9,629 nt of DNA from Xanthobacteraceae bacterium (GTDB taxonomy: Bacteria > Pseudomonadota > Alphaproteobacteria > Rhizobiales > Xanthobacteraceae). Under the pieces are notes generated by a model. It was not told the DNA's origin and did not search any database. It saw nothing but the letters and a program-made list of their open reading frames with translations. Below are positions 1 through 5,680 of the stretch, piece after piece (positions within the stretch are counted from its first letter, which is position 1; each line of letters begins with the position of its first letter). The stretch spans positions 1-9,629 of the forward strand of contig JASHYD010000192.1 in assembly GCA_030043175.1 (NCBI GenBank), read 5' to 3'. The translations under genes were made by a program, and so were the position numbers.

Positions 1-2
1 CA

Positions 3-950
3 CCGACTGTCAGCAACGTGCCAGCGGACGACTGCTCGCCGATTGTGCGGCCCCCGTCGCGCCGCCAGGCGCCCTGGGCAGGCATATTCTGGGTCTCGGC
101 CGCGGGCCTCGTGCTGCTCGCGATCGGGCTCGGCATTGCGAATCTTATCGAGGATCTCATCAATCGCGCCGCTTGGCTCGGCGGCATCGGTGCCGCACTG
201 GCCGCCGCCGCCGCGGTCGCGCTTTTTGCCATTGTGGCGCGGGAGGCACTCGGCCTCGCCAGGCTCGCCGCGATCGATACCCTGCGGCAGCGCGCCGCCA
301 CGATCCTGGTGAGCGACGACCGCGAGGCCGGCCGCGCGCTCGGTCGCGATCTCATCGCCTTGACGAGCCGCATGCCGCGTCTTGCCGGCGCCCGGGCGCG
401 GCTCGAGAGCCATCTCGGCGACATTATCGACGGCGGCGATCTCGTTCGCCTGAGCGAGCGTGAGCTGATGGCGCCGATCGACGCGGAGGCAAGACATTTA
501 GTCGCTGCTGCCGCCAAGCGCGTATCGGTAGTAACCGCCGTGAGCCCGCGTGCGGCTGTCGACATGTTGTTCGTTCTTTTCACCGCCCTCGGCCTGGTGC
601 GACGGCTGGCGCTTCTTTACGGCGGGCGTCCCGGCACGCTCGGGCTCTTCAAGCTTATGCGCTACGCGGTGTCGCACGTCGCATTGACGGGCGGCCTAGC
701 GGCGAGCGACAGCCTGATCCAGCAGGTCATCGGCCATGGCGTCGCGGCCAAGCTTTCCGCCCGGCTCGGCGAGGGCGTCCTCAATGGCCTCTTCACAGCG
801 CGGCTCGGCCTTGCCGCCGTCGAGGCAACGCGGCCGCTTCCGTTCACGGCGCTTCGGCAACCCGCGCTCAACGACATTGCAGGTTCGCTGTTGCGGGCGA
901 GCACAAATCGCGGCACCAAGGAAACTTTGCAGGATCAAAGGTTGTCATGA
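3..950 (+). CDS. YcjF-like inner-membrane protein (TIGR01620/DUF697), 5' partial
   Basis: The frame is open to the left window edge. The first possible start is a GTG at 18, but family members are usually some 340-350 residues and this one shows about 310, so the true start is probably upstream. Counting from GTG 18, two hydrophobic segments lie at about residues 24-45 and 51-74, separated by a short acidic/Asn linker as in YcjF. A helical middle region follows, then the DUF697 domain at about residues 180-290, with an AVDMLFVLFTALGLVRRLA-like helix, a Gly/Ala-rich segment, and the ending TARLGLAAVEATRPLPF, which resembles the conserved C-terminal RLG...RPLPF of the family. Its molecular role is not established. 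In proteobacteria the gene usually follows ycjX (DUF463, a P-loop protein), so that gene may lie just left of the window; this is inference. The C-terminal tail after RPLPF is short and low in conservation signals. Confidence 0.85.
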   Translation, partial: PTVSNVPADDCSPIVRPPSRRQAPWAGIFWVSAAGLVLLAIGLGIANLIEDLINRAAWLGGIGAALAAAAAVALFAIVAREALGLARLAAIDTLRQRAATILVSDDREAGRALGRDLIALTSRMPRLAGARARLESHLGDIIDGGDLVRLSERELMAPIDAEARHLVAAAAKRVSVVTAVSPRAAVDMLFVLFTALGLVRRLALLYGGRPGTLGLFKLMRYAVSHVALTGGLAASDSLIQQVIGHGVAAKLSARLGEGVLNGLFTARLGLAAVEATRPLPFTALRQPALNDIAGSLLRASTNRGTKETLQDQRLS

Positions 951-1403
951 CCGTCGCCGCAGTCCGAAATCATACACAGCGGCTTGCCGGGGCAATCGTA
1001 TCGAGGACGGCGCCTAACGGACTGCCCAGTATTGTGCGAGGCAGTGGCGGCCTGGCGGCCGTTGAGCGGGTTTCCGCAGGGCTTGGCTCCGAAGCCACTG
1101 GCGAAAGCCCCACGATGGCCGATTCCTCAAAGCGATCGTCCAGGCCAGCCTTCCCCGCTGCTTTCCTAAACGTGCGCACGTGTGCGCCTGGTTAAGGATC
1201 GCCTTTCATCCGCAGCACTTGCCGGTATGCGCAAGCATGCCGGTAGCAGGGTCCCCGCGCCTTGATTCGGCCTCAGCCAGGGCTACTAGCTGCGAAGCCT
1301 AAACGTACCAATCGATCTTAGCGCGCGATAATCAGATACCTGCCGAGCCTTTGCTCATGGCACACATAATTAAGCACGATGGCGCACATCGAGCATGCTC
1401 TGG
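951..1403. other. Intergenic stretch without a recognisable gene
   Basis: About 450 bp between the YcjF-like gene and the integrase relic. I see no protein with recognisable motifs and no tRNA. Small structures seen: GCGCAC/GTGCGC arms with a 2-nt loop (1174-1187), an 8-bp direct repeat TGCCGGTA (1220-1227 and 1238-1245) flanking an ATGC-gcaa-GCAT hairpin, and a weak 5-bp hairpin GGCTT/AAGCC (1080-1096). None is followed by a T-run, so no clear terminator for the upstream gene could be assigned. Continuation of the decayed integrase is possible here, but I could not follow it in any frame below about 1404. Confidence 0.5.
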
Positions 1404-1656
1404 GACGTTCTCCTTCTCTGCGTCCCTGTTGGCGCCCATCGTGTGTCCTTGTGCGGACTATTCTCGTTCCGCTTGAGCCTCGCCTCCTTAAGGCTTACCG
1501 TGGGGTACGAGCCCAGCCCAAAGTAACGGCTGTTCCACCCGGCGGCTTGTATCAGTAAACCAGGTCCCGCTAGCGGCCCCGGAGGTAGCAATGCCAGCCA
1601 TCCGGCAAGCTCTTCAATTCCGCATCCACCAACGGTCGCCTTGCAGATCCCGCCAT
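1404..1656 (-). pseudogene. Decayed 5' end of a tyrosine integrase (DUF4102 arm-binding domain)
   Basis: On the minus strand an ATG at 1656 opens a short frame (residues MAGSARRPLVDAELKSLPDG and on to a stop at 1570-1572). It resembles the N-terminus of P4-type integrases (pattern L.DAE.K.L..G). The similarity resumes in a second frame at about 1562-1463 with GLLIQAAG and then YFGLGSYPTVSLKEARLKR, the hallmark of the DUF4102 arm-type DNA-binding domain (LGSYP.VSL.EAR). The residues between LIQAAG and RYFGLG are fewer than usual, so a small deletion is likely. A third frame at 1457-1404 gives SAQGHTMGANRDAEKENV, which fits the usual following ...GIDP...R...; an in-frame TAG lies just before it. 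The core-binding and catalytic (R-H-R-Y) domains are not visible. I read this as an old integrase relic with two frame changes and 3' loss. The YFGLGSYP segment is seen directly; the frame-joined reading is inference. Confidence 0.7.
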
Positions 1657-1662
1657 GGCTCA

Positions 1663-1668
1663 CCTCCC
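1663..1668 (-). promoter_or_regulatory. Strong ribosome binding site of the integrase relic
   Basis: The minus strand reads GGGAGG followed by TGAGCC and then ATG (1656-1654), a near-ideal Shine-Dalgarno with a 6-nt spacer. It decides the start of the decayed integrase and supports that this short frame was once a gene start. Confidence 0.6.
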
Positions 1669-1842
1669 TATCCACACCTGCATCCACACTGGAAGGCTGG
1701 ATGTCGGCGGATTATGGCGGGCGTGACCAGGCATCTACGGACTAAGCTGCTAGAACTTTTAGAAATTTTTCAAAAGCGAATATTCCTGGATCGTGTCGGA
1801 TGCGAGTCACGGAGAGGATCCCTCACCCGTAATTTGCGCGAC

Positions 1843-2886
1843 GTGCGCCCAAATTCCGACCTCACCCGGCAGGCCGGGCGGGCCCGGGGCCGCACCACGC
1901 GCGATCGCCCTGCCTTTACGCGCAAGGTACTCCTCTCGTTTTCCACCGTCCTGATCGCGCTATTGGCCGGGAGCTCTGCGACCCGGGCCGCGTGGCCGGA
2001 GCGCCCGATCACCCTGATCGTGCCTTTTGCGCCCGGCGGGCCGACCGACATCATCGCTCGCATCCTGGCGACCTCGCTGCACATGTCGCTCGGCCAGCCC
2101 ATTATCATCGACAACCGCGCCGGTGCGGCTGGCAATACCGGCATGGGCGTGGCGGCGCATGCAACGCCCGATGGCTATACGCTGCTCTTGACCTCCACCT
2201 CGATTGCGGTCAATCCGGCACTGTTTAAGAATCTGCCCTACGATCCGTTCCGCGATTTCGTCCCGGTCTCGGAACTCGTCAATGCTCCTAATGTTCTGAT
2301 CGTCAAGTCGAGTTCAACGATCAAGACCTTGGCCGATCTCGTCGTACAAGCGAAGGCGAACCCTGATCGGTTCAATTACTCGAGCCCCGGCGCCGGAACC
2401 AAGTCGCATCTCACCGGCGAACTCCTCAAATTGCGCGCCGGCATCCAGATGGTGCATGTGCCATATCGGGGCGCCGGCCCGGCAACGCTCGCGGTGCTGG
2501 AAGGTACCGTGCAGGTCGGCTCAGTCGCATTGCCGCCCGCAGAGCCGCTGATCAAGGACGGCCAATTGCGCGCACTCGCCGTCACTGGCGCGCAGCGCTG
2601 GTTCTCGTTGCCGGATGTACCGACGATGATCGAAGCCGGGTATCCGAATTTCGTGTCCGACACATTCAATGCTCTTTTCGCGCCGGCCGGAACGCCTCCT
2701 GACATCGTCGCGAAGCTCGCTAAGGAAAGCCGTGCCGCATTCGCCGATCCGCAAGCGCGCGAGCAAGCGCGCAAAGCCGGCTTCGAGATCGTTGCCGGCG
2801 CGCCCGAGCAGCTGAGCGCACGGGTCGCGGCGGAAGTGCGGGCCGTGCGCGACCTGGTGACGAGGGCCGGGATCAAGGCGCAGTGA
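1843..2886 (+). CDS. TctC/Bug-family tripartite tricarboxylate transporter substrate-binding protein
   Basis: Periplasmic solute-binding protein of the TTT/Bug family, which captures carboxylates or other small organic molecules; the ligand cannot be told from sequence. Numbering from GTG 1843 (347 aa), a signal peptide has a basic n-region ending in TRK (26-28), a hydrophobic core at 29-43 and an Ala-X-Ala-like cleavage site near ATRA (46-49). Family motifs follow in order: WPERPITLIVPFAPGGPTD, NRAGAAGNTG, PDGYTLL, NPALFKNLPYDPFRDF.PVS, YSSPGAGTKSHL, HVPYRGAGPA, LRALAVT, LPDVPT, and FAPAGTPPDIVAKL. The mature part has normal length and appears intact. The start is uncertain. The frame is open up to an ATG at 1591, and an ATG at 1714 and a TTG at 1834 are also in frame, but neither 1714, 1834 nor 1843 has a good Shine-Dalgarno. 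No TctA/TctB membrane genes are next to it, which is common for orphan Bug proteins. A short AT-rich stretch at about 1748-1792 could hold the promoter. Confidence 0.9.
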   Translation: MRPNSDLTRQAGRARGRTTRDRPAFTRKVLLSFSTVLIALLAGSSATRAAWPERPITLIVPFAPGGPTDIIARILATSLHMSLGQPIIIDNRAGAAGNTGMGVAAHATPDGYTLLLTSTSIAVNPALFKNLPYDPFRDFVPVSELVNAPNVLIVKSSSTIKTLADLVVQAKANPDRFNYSSPGAGTKSHLTGELLKLRAGIQMVHVPYRGAGPATLAVLEGTVQVGSVALPPAEPLIKDGQLRALAVTGAQRWFSLPDVPTMIEAGYPNFVSDTFNALFAPAGTPPDIVAKLAKESRAAFADPQAREQARKAGFEIVAGAPEQLSARVAAEVRAVRDLVTRAGIKAQ

Positions 2887-2915
2887 TGCAGGCAAGCCTC
2901 TAAGCCGGGTGGGAC

Positions 2916-2982
2916 GAAAGCGAAACCCATCCTGATGACAGACAGCGACCTACATCATCCCATGGGTTCAGGATGCGCTTTC
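2916..2982. terminator. Imperfect inverted repeat between convergent genes, possible terminator
   Basis: GAAAGCG (2916-2922), five unpaired bases, and CATCCTGA (2928-2935) pair with TCAGGATG (2968-2975) and CGCTTTC (2976-2982), giving 15 pairs around a 32-nt loop. The right arm lies inside the last codons of the ChaC gene. An alternative pairing AACCCAT (2924-2930) with ATGGGTT (2962-2968) competes with it. No T-run is present, so a terminator role for the convergent TctC and ChaC transcripts is only a possibility. Confidence 0.35.
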
Positions 2983-3563
2983 ACAAAGGGGGTTGGCATT
3001 GACGCGTTCGCGTGTCGGCCCTTAAGTCGCTCGGCAATCGCGTGCAATTTGGAATCACGGCAACCTTGCGCCTCGATTTCTGCAACTGTGGACAAAACAT
3101 AATCCAGATTCGCCCCGGATCGGCCATGTCCCTGACGTACCAGATGGATCTGATGGTCAATGTCAAGGCGTCCGGCATACTGGGCATGGCTGCGATCGAC
3201 CAGGAAGATGAGGGCGGTGACATCGCGCGGGGGCGACGCTGAAAGCGTAACGCGACGCGCGGTTTCAATGTAAACGGAGGTTACCTGTTCGCGTGCCCGC
3301 AAATATGCAACGGTGCCATCGCGATCCTCGGCCGCCACCCGATAGGCAATGCCGCGGCAGGCGCCGCCACGGTCAAGTCCAAGTACGAGGCCGGGCTTCT
3401 CTGGGGTACCGCGATGAACGAACGAATAAACGCACAATGCGCGGTGCAAGCCGATGAGGCGCGCCGGGAGGCGCTCAAGGTAGGGGAAATCGGGCCGCCA
3501 CATGAGCGATCCGTAACCAAACACCCAAAGATCCTCATTGGCGGGAGGGAGAGCAGAGTGCAT
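2955..3563 (-). CDS. ChaC-type gamma-glutamylcyclotransferase
   Basis: Cytosolic enzyme of the ChaC family, which cleaves glutathione to 5-oxoproline and Cys-Gly. The 202-aa protein has the N-terminal nucleotide-like loop signature FGYGSLMW (residues 15-22). It then has the conserved PA.L.G.HRALCVYS region (33-47), G..YRV (71-76), and YLRARE (88-93 region) with the likely catalytic glutamate at 92. The later G.SG.N.DYV motif (about 147-156) is also present. Length fits bacterial ChaC (about 180-230 aa). The ATG at 3563 places FGYGSL at the usual distance from the N-terminus, but no clear Shine-Dalgarno precedes it. The gene is convergent with the TctC gene (66-bp gap) and divergent from the DUF2125 gene (97-bp gap). 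A role in glutathione turnover follows from the family and has not been shown for this protein. Confidence 0.93.
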   Translation of the reverse strand: MHSALPPANEDLWVFGYGSLMWRPDFPYLERLPARLIGLHRALCVYSFVHRGTPEKPGLVLGLDRGGACRGIAYRVAAEDRDGTVAYLRAREQVTSVYIETARRVTLSASPPRDVTALIFLVDRSHAQYAGRLDIDHQIHLVRQGHGRSGANLDYVLSTVAEIEAQGCRDSKLHAIAERLKGRHANASMPTPFVKAHPEPMG

Positions 3564-3660
3564 AACGCCGGCTGTCGTTTACTGTAAAGACGCTTCGCTA
3601 ACAGGCACAGACGGGGGATGCAAGATTTCTAGAACATTCGTGACGCAGCGAGGAGATAGC
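3564..3660. promoter_or_regulatory. Divergent promoter region between chaC-like and DUF2125 genes
   Basis: The 97 bp between the two divergent starts must hold at least one promoter unless transcripts begin inside the neighbouring genes. An 11-bp dyad TTTAC-T-GTAAA lies at 3578-3588, only 15 bp from the ChaC start, and could be an operator. On the minus strand TTGCAT, 17 bp and TAGCGA form a weak -35/-10 candidate. No strong consensus promoter is visible for either direction. Confidence 0.35.
3651..3655 (+). promoter_or_regulatory. Ribosome binding site fixing a GTG start
   Basis: AGGAG followed by 5 nt (atagc) and GTG at 3661. This site favours GTG 3661 over the upstream in-frame ATG at 3538, which would overlap the ChaC start and add 41 residues with no family similarity. 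Confidence 0.75.
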
Positions 3661-4845
3661 GTGAATACGCAGAAGGAGTCACCAAAGTCGCGGCCATGGC
3701 TGATCGTCGTGCCCACCGCGATACTCGTTCTCTTCGGGCTCATCTGGTCGGCCTTCTGGTATCGGTCGACCACCGCAGCCGAAGCCACCATGTCGGCGTG
3801 GCGTGCGCATGAAGCCGACGCCGGGCGCATCTATGGTTGCGCCACAACAAACTTTGGCGGCTACCCGTTCCGAATTGAGGTCGAATGCACGGCGCCTTCC
3901 GTGGATGATCACGCGACCGCGCTGTCGATCCGGGCGCGTAATCTCTCGGCCGTCGCACAAGTTTGGGACCCGACTCTTGTGATTGGCGAAGTCGTCGGTC
4001 CGCTCACGGTGGCGCCGCTCGGGGGTTCGCCGACCGCTATGATGAACTGGACCCTCGCGCAGGCGAGCCTGCGCGGGACGCCCGGTGCCCCGGAGCGCCT
4101 TTCGATCGTCATTGACAAGCCAAATCTCGCAACGGCGCCCTCGGGCGGGCCACTCGCCATCGCTGAGCATTTGGAATTGCATGGACGCTTTGCACCGGAG
4201 TCGACGCCGGGGCATCCGGTGCTCGACCTCGCGCTCGATCTTCGAAACGCAACGGCACCTGCTCTCGCCTCCGCTCTCGGAACTTTCGGGCCGCTAGTCT
4301 CCGCTTCGAGCGACGTGTCTCTGGTCGCGGTCCTGCACGGGATGTCCGACCTTGCGCCGAAGCCCTTGGAGCAGCGACTTCGCGAAATTCAGGCCGCGGG
4401 TGGCCGGCTGGAAATCACCGATGCGCGGCTGCAGCAAGGCGACCTCATCGCCACCGCCACCGGCGCGCTCAGCCTTAGCGCCCACGGCATGCTGGCCGGC
4501 GACGTACGGCTGACCGTCGTTAATTTCGCCAAGATCATTCCGTTGCTGGGCCTCGACCGCGCCGTCGCCCAGGTGGTGCGGCCGGAGGCCCTCGACCGCT
4601 TCGCGCCGACACTTGACCGGCTGATGCCTGGGCTCGGCAACCTCGTGCGTAGCCGCGATAATGGCGGGGGAAATGCGCCTGGTACCGGCGCAAAACCCGA
4701 TATGAATACCGTCGGCGCCGCCGTGCTGGGTGGTCAGCAAACTGAGCTGGAAGGCCAACGGGCCGTCACGTTTAACCTGCGCTTCGACAATGGGGTGGCG
4801 TTCCTCGGGCCACTCAAGCTTGGTCAGGTGCCGCCGCTTTATTGA
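3661..4845 (+). CDS. DUF2125 domain-containing membrane-anchored protein
   Basis: 394-aa protein of the DUF2125 family, found mainly in Alphaproteobacteria and without an assigned function. Residues 12-33 form one hydrophobic segment (RPWLIVVPTAILVLFGLIWS...), preceded by lysine and arginine, so the rest is probably periplasmic. Typical DUF2125 features follow: the WYR...A...W...EA..GR..GC segment (33-60), GGYPFRIEVEC (66-76), and the C-terminal NLRFDNGVAFLGPLKLGQVPPLY ending. Cys60 and Cys76 flank the GYPF motif and could form a disulfide in the periplasm. The body is mostly beta-like, with alternating hydrophobic residues, suggesting a lipid- or envelope-associated fold; that is inference. 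A Gly/Asn-rich linker (about residues 335-352) precedes the last conserved block. The GTG start is supported by AGGAG at the right distance. Confidence 0.88.
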   Translation: MNTQKESPKSRPWLIVVPTAILVLFGLIWSAFWYRSTTAAEATMSAWRAHEADAGRIYGCATTNFGGYPFRIEVECTAPSVDDHATALSIRARNLSAVAQVWDPTLVIGEVVGPLTVAPLGGSPTAMMNWTLAQASLRGTPGAPERLSIVIDKPNLATAPSGGPLAIAEHLELHGRFAPESTPGHPVLDLALDLRNATAPALASALGTFGPLVSASSDVSLVAVLHGMSDLAPKPLEQRLREIQAAGGRLEITDARLQQGDLIATATGALSLSAHGMLAGDVRLTVVNFAKIIPLLGLDRAVAQVVRPEALDRFAPTLDRLMPGLGNLVRSRDNGGGNAPGTGAKPDMNTVGAAVLGGQQTELEGQRAVTFNLRFDNGVAFLGPLKLGQVPPLY

Positions 4846-5136
4846 GCTGCGGCGAGCCCTCCATCGTCGAGAGTTCACAGAAAGTCCTCGCCGGAAACCT
4901 GCGATTTTAATCGCGGGAGATAAAGCGGCTTGCCAGAACCAAACTGGCTCGCGATGGAACTGGCACCACTGGATGCGGCGGCTCTCGGAGTGTCTGGCAA
5001 TAAGCGGTGCCCTTGAGCGGGATGGTCCGAGACAGCCCTTGTGTCCGTGCGGAGGTTTTTGGTGCGTGCAAGCTGGTCACGAAGTCATTGAGTAGTGCGA
5101 CAGGCGTCGACGGGCGCGTTCTGCGAAGGCCAGCAT
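4846..5136. other. Intergenic stretch without a recognisable gene
   Basis: About 290 bp after the DUF2125 gene. All open frames crossing it lack family motifs and are shadow-like in composition. I see no tRNA and no repeat in it. It ends at the strong hairpin at 5137-5171. It may be a long 3' untranslated region or a spacer. Confidence 0.45.
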
Positions 5137-5171
5137 ACAAGCTCTCCGGCGGGCGCTGCCGGAGAGCTTGT
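5137..5171. terminator. Perfect 14-bp hairpin, likely intrinsic terminator
   Basis: ACAAGCTCTCCGGC (5137-5150) pairs without mismatch with GCCGGAGAGCTTGT (5158-5171) around a 7-nt loop (gggcgct). It lies between the 3' ends of the plus-strand DUF2125 gene and the minus-strand small gene, where a bidirectional terminator is expected. The T-tract is poor on both sides (tctgtta on the plus side), so it may act as a processing or stability stem instead. It is 53 bp beyond the small gene's stop and about 290 bp beyond the DUF2125 stop. Confidence 0.6.
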
Positions 5172-5224
5172 CTGTTACGTCATTGGCTCCCCGAACGACC
5201 CGCAATGCTCTCGGCCTCAGCCAG

Positions 5225-5479
5225 TTACTTGTTCTGTTTCATCAGATGCGGATGCTGCTTGAGGGTCGCTTGACCACGAGGTCCACCGGGAGGTCCGCAA
5301 AGTTGCACGGTCTGCTGCCGCCAATTTTGAGTGTCCACGGTTACCGTCTCGCACACCTGCTTTGGGCTTGTGACTGTGATCTTCTTTTTTTGTTCGGCGG
5401 ATGCACTCATCGTTGTTGCGACCGAGGGAATCGCGAGCGCGGCCAACCCGATCATCACTTTGCCTATCATGGTGCTCAT
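5225..5479 (-). CDS. Small putative secreted protein with two cysteines, unknown function
   Basis: 84-aa protein from ATG 5479. Residues 1-28 read as a Sec signal peptide: Lys at 7, a hydrophobic core VMIGLAALAIPSVA, and an Ala-Ser-Ala site near 26-28 before EQKKK. The mature part is about 56 residues and basic, with VCETVTVDTQNWRQQTVQLC placing two cysteines 18 residues apart (possible disulfide), then a Pro/Gly stretch GPPGGPRG and a Lys/His/Gln tail. I do not recognise a family. Other starts are possible. GTG 5500 adds 7 residues and has AAAGG five bases upstream; ATG 5470 gives a shorter signal peptide with a weak GGAATGAG upstream. The signal peptide plus flanking hairpins support a real gene, but its short length leaves doubt. 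It follows the TIGR02302 gene in the same direction after 201 bp. Confidence 0.6.
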   Translation of the reverse strand: MSTMIGKVMIGLAALAIPSVATTMSASAEQKKKITVTSPKQVCETVTVDTQNWRQQTVQLCGPPGGPRGQATLKQHPHLMKQNK

Positions 5480-5518
5480 TCCAATTGAGGATGACAGCAC
5501 CCCAGCCTTTAACCATGA

Positions 5519-5541
5519 AACTCGATAGCTCTGATCGAGTT
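5519..5541. promoter_or_regulatory. 8-bp inverted repeat upstream of the small secreted-protein gene
   Basis: AACTCGAT (5519-5526) and ATCGAGTT (5534-5541) form a perfect dyad with a 7-nt spacer, 40 bp upstream of ATG 5479. Read on the minus strand the stem is followed by TTTCATGG. It could be an operator for the small gene or a weak terminator for transcripts coming from the TIGR02302 gene; the sequence does not decide. Confidence 0.4.
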
Positions 5542-5563
5542 GCCCGCGTGCGGCAGTACCGCG

Positions 5564-5607
5564 CGGCGCCGCAAATTATCGCGGCGCCGTAGCAGAACGC
5601 TACGGCG
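5564..5607 (-). terminator. Two overlapping, mutually exclusive hairpins
   Basis: CGGCGCCGC (5564-5572) pairs with GCGGCGCCG (5581-5589) around an 8-nt loop. CGCCGTAGC (5585-5593) pairs with GCTACGGCG (5599-5607) around a 5-nt loop. The two 9-bp stems share bases 5585-5589, so both cannot form fully at once. They lie 74-117 bp downstream of the TIGR02302 stop on the minus strand and probably end or attenuate that transcript. No clean T-run follows; the minus strand has only gataattt in the loop between the second stem's arms. Confidence 0.45.
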
Positions 5608-5680
5608 TTGCGACCTATCTCAATTTTGACAAGGGCGCGTCAGGCCGGCCCGGCGGCTGGAACGCTCCGGCTACGACAGA

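Noticed and set aside
947..1195. 82-aa frame overlapping the YcjF-like stop as ATGA
   Set aside because: The overlap looks like translational coupling, but the residues show no motif, and another open frame covers the same bases equally well. Not enough to call a gene.
1591..1842. N-terminal extension of the TctC frame from the ATG at 1591 with GGAGG upstream
   Set aside because: The extension is His/Arg/Cys-rich without family similarity and runs antisense to the integrase relic. The GGAGG-ATG match is taken as coincidence.
3538..3660. Upstream part of the DUF2125 frame from an ATG at 3538
   Set aside because: It overlaps the ChaC start on the other strand and lacks a ribosome binding site, while GTG 3661 has AGGAG at the right distance.
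1267..5224. Shared 14-mer TCGGCCTCAGCCAG near 1268 and 5213
   Set aside because: A single short match with no extension on either side; chance in GC-rich DNA is a sufficient explanation, so it was not treated as an attachment-site pair.
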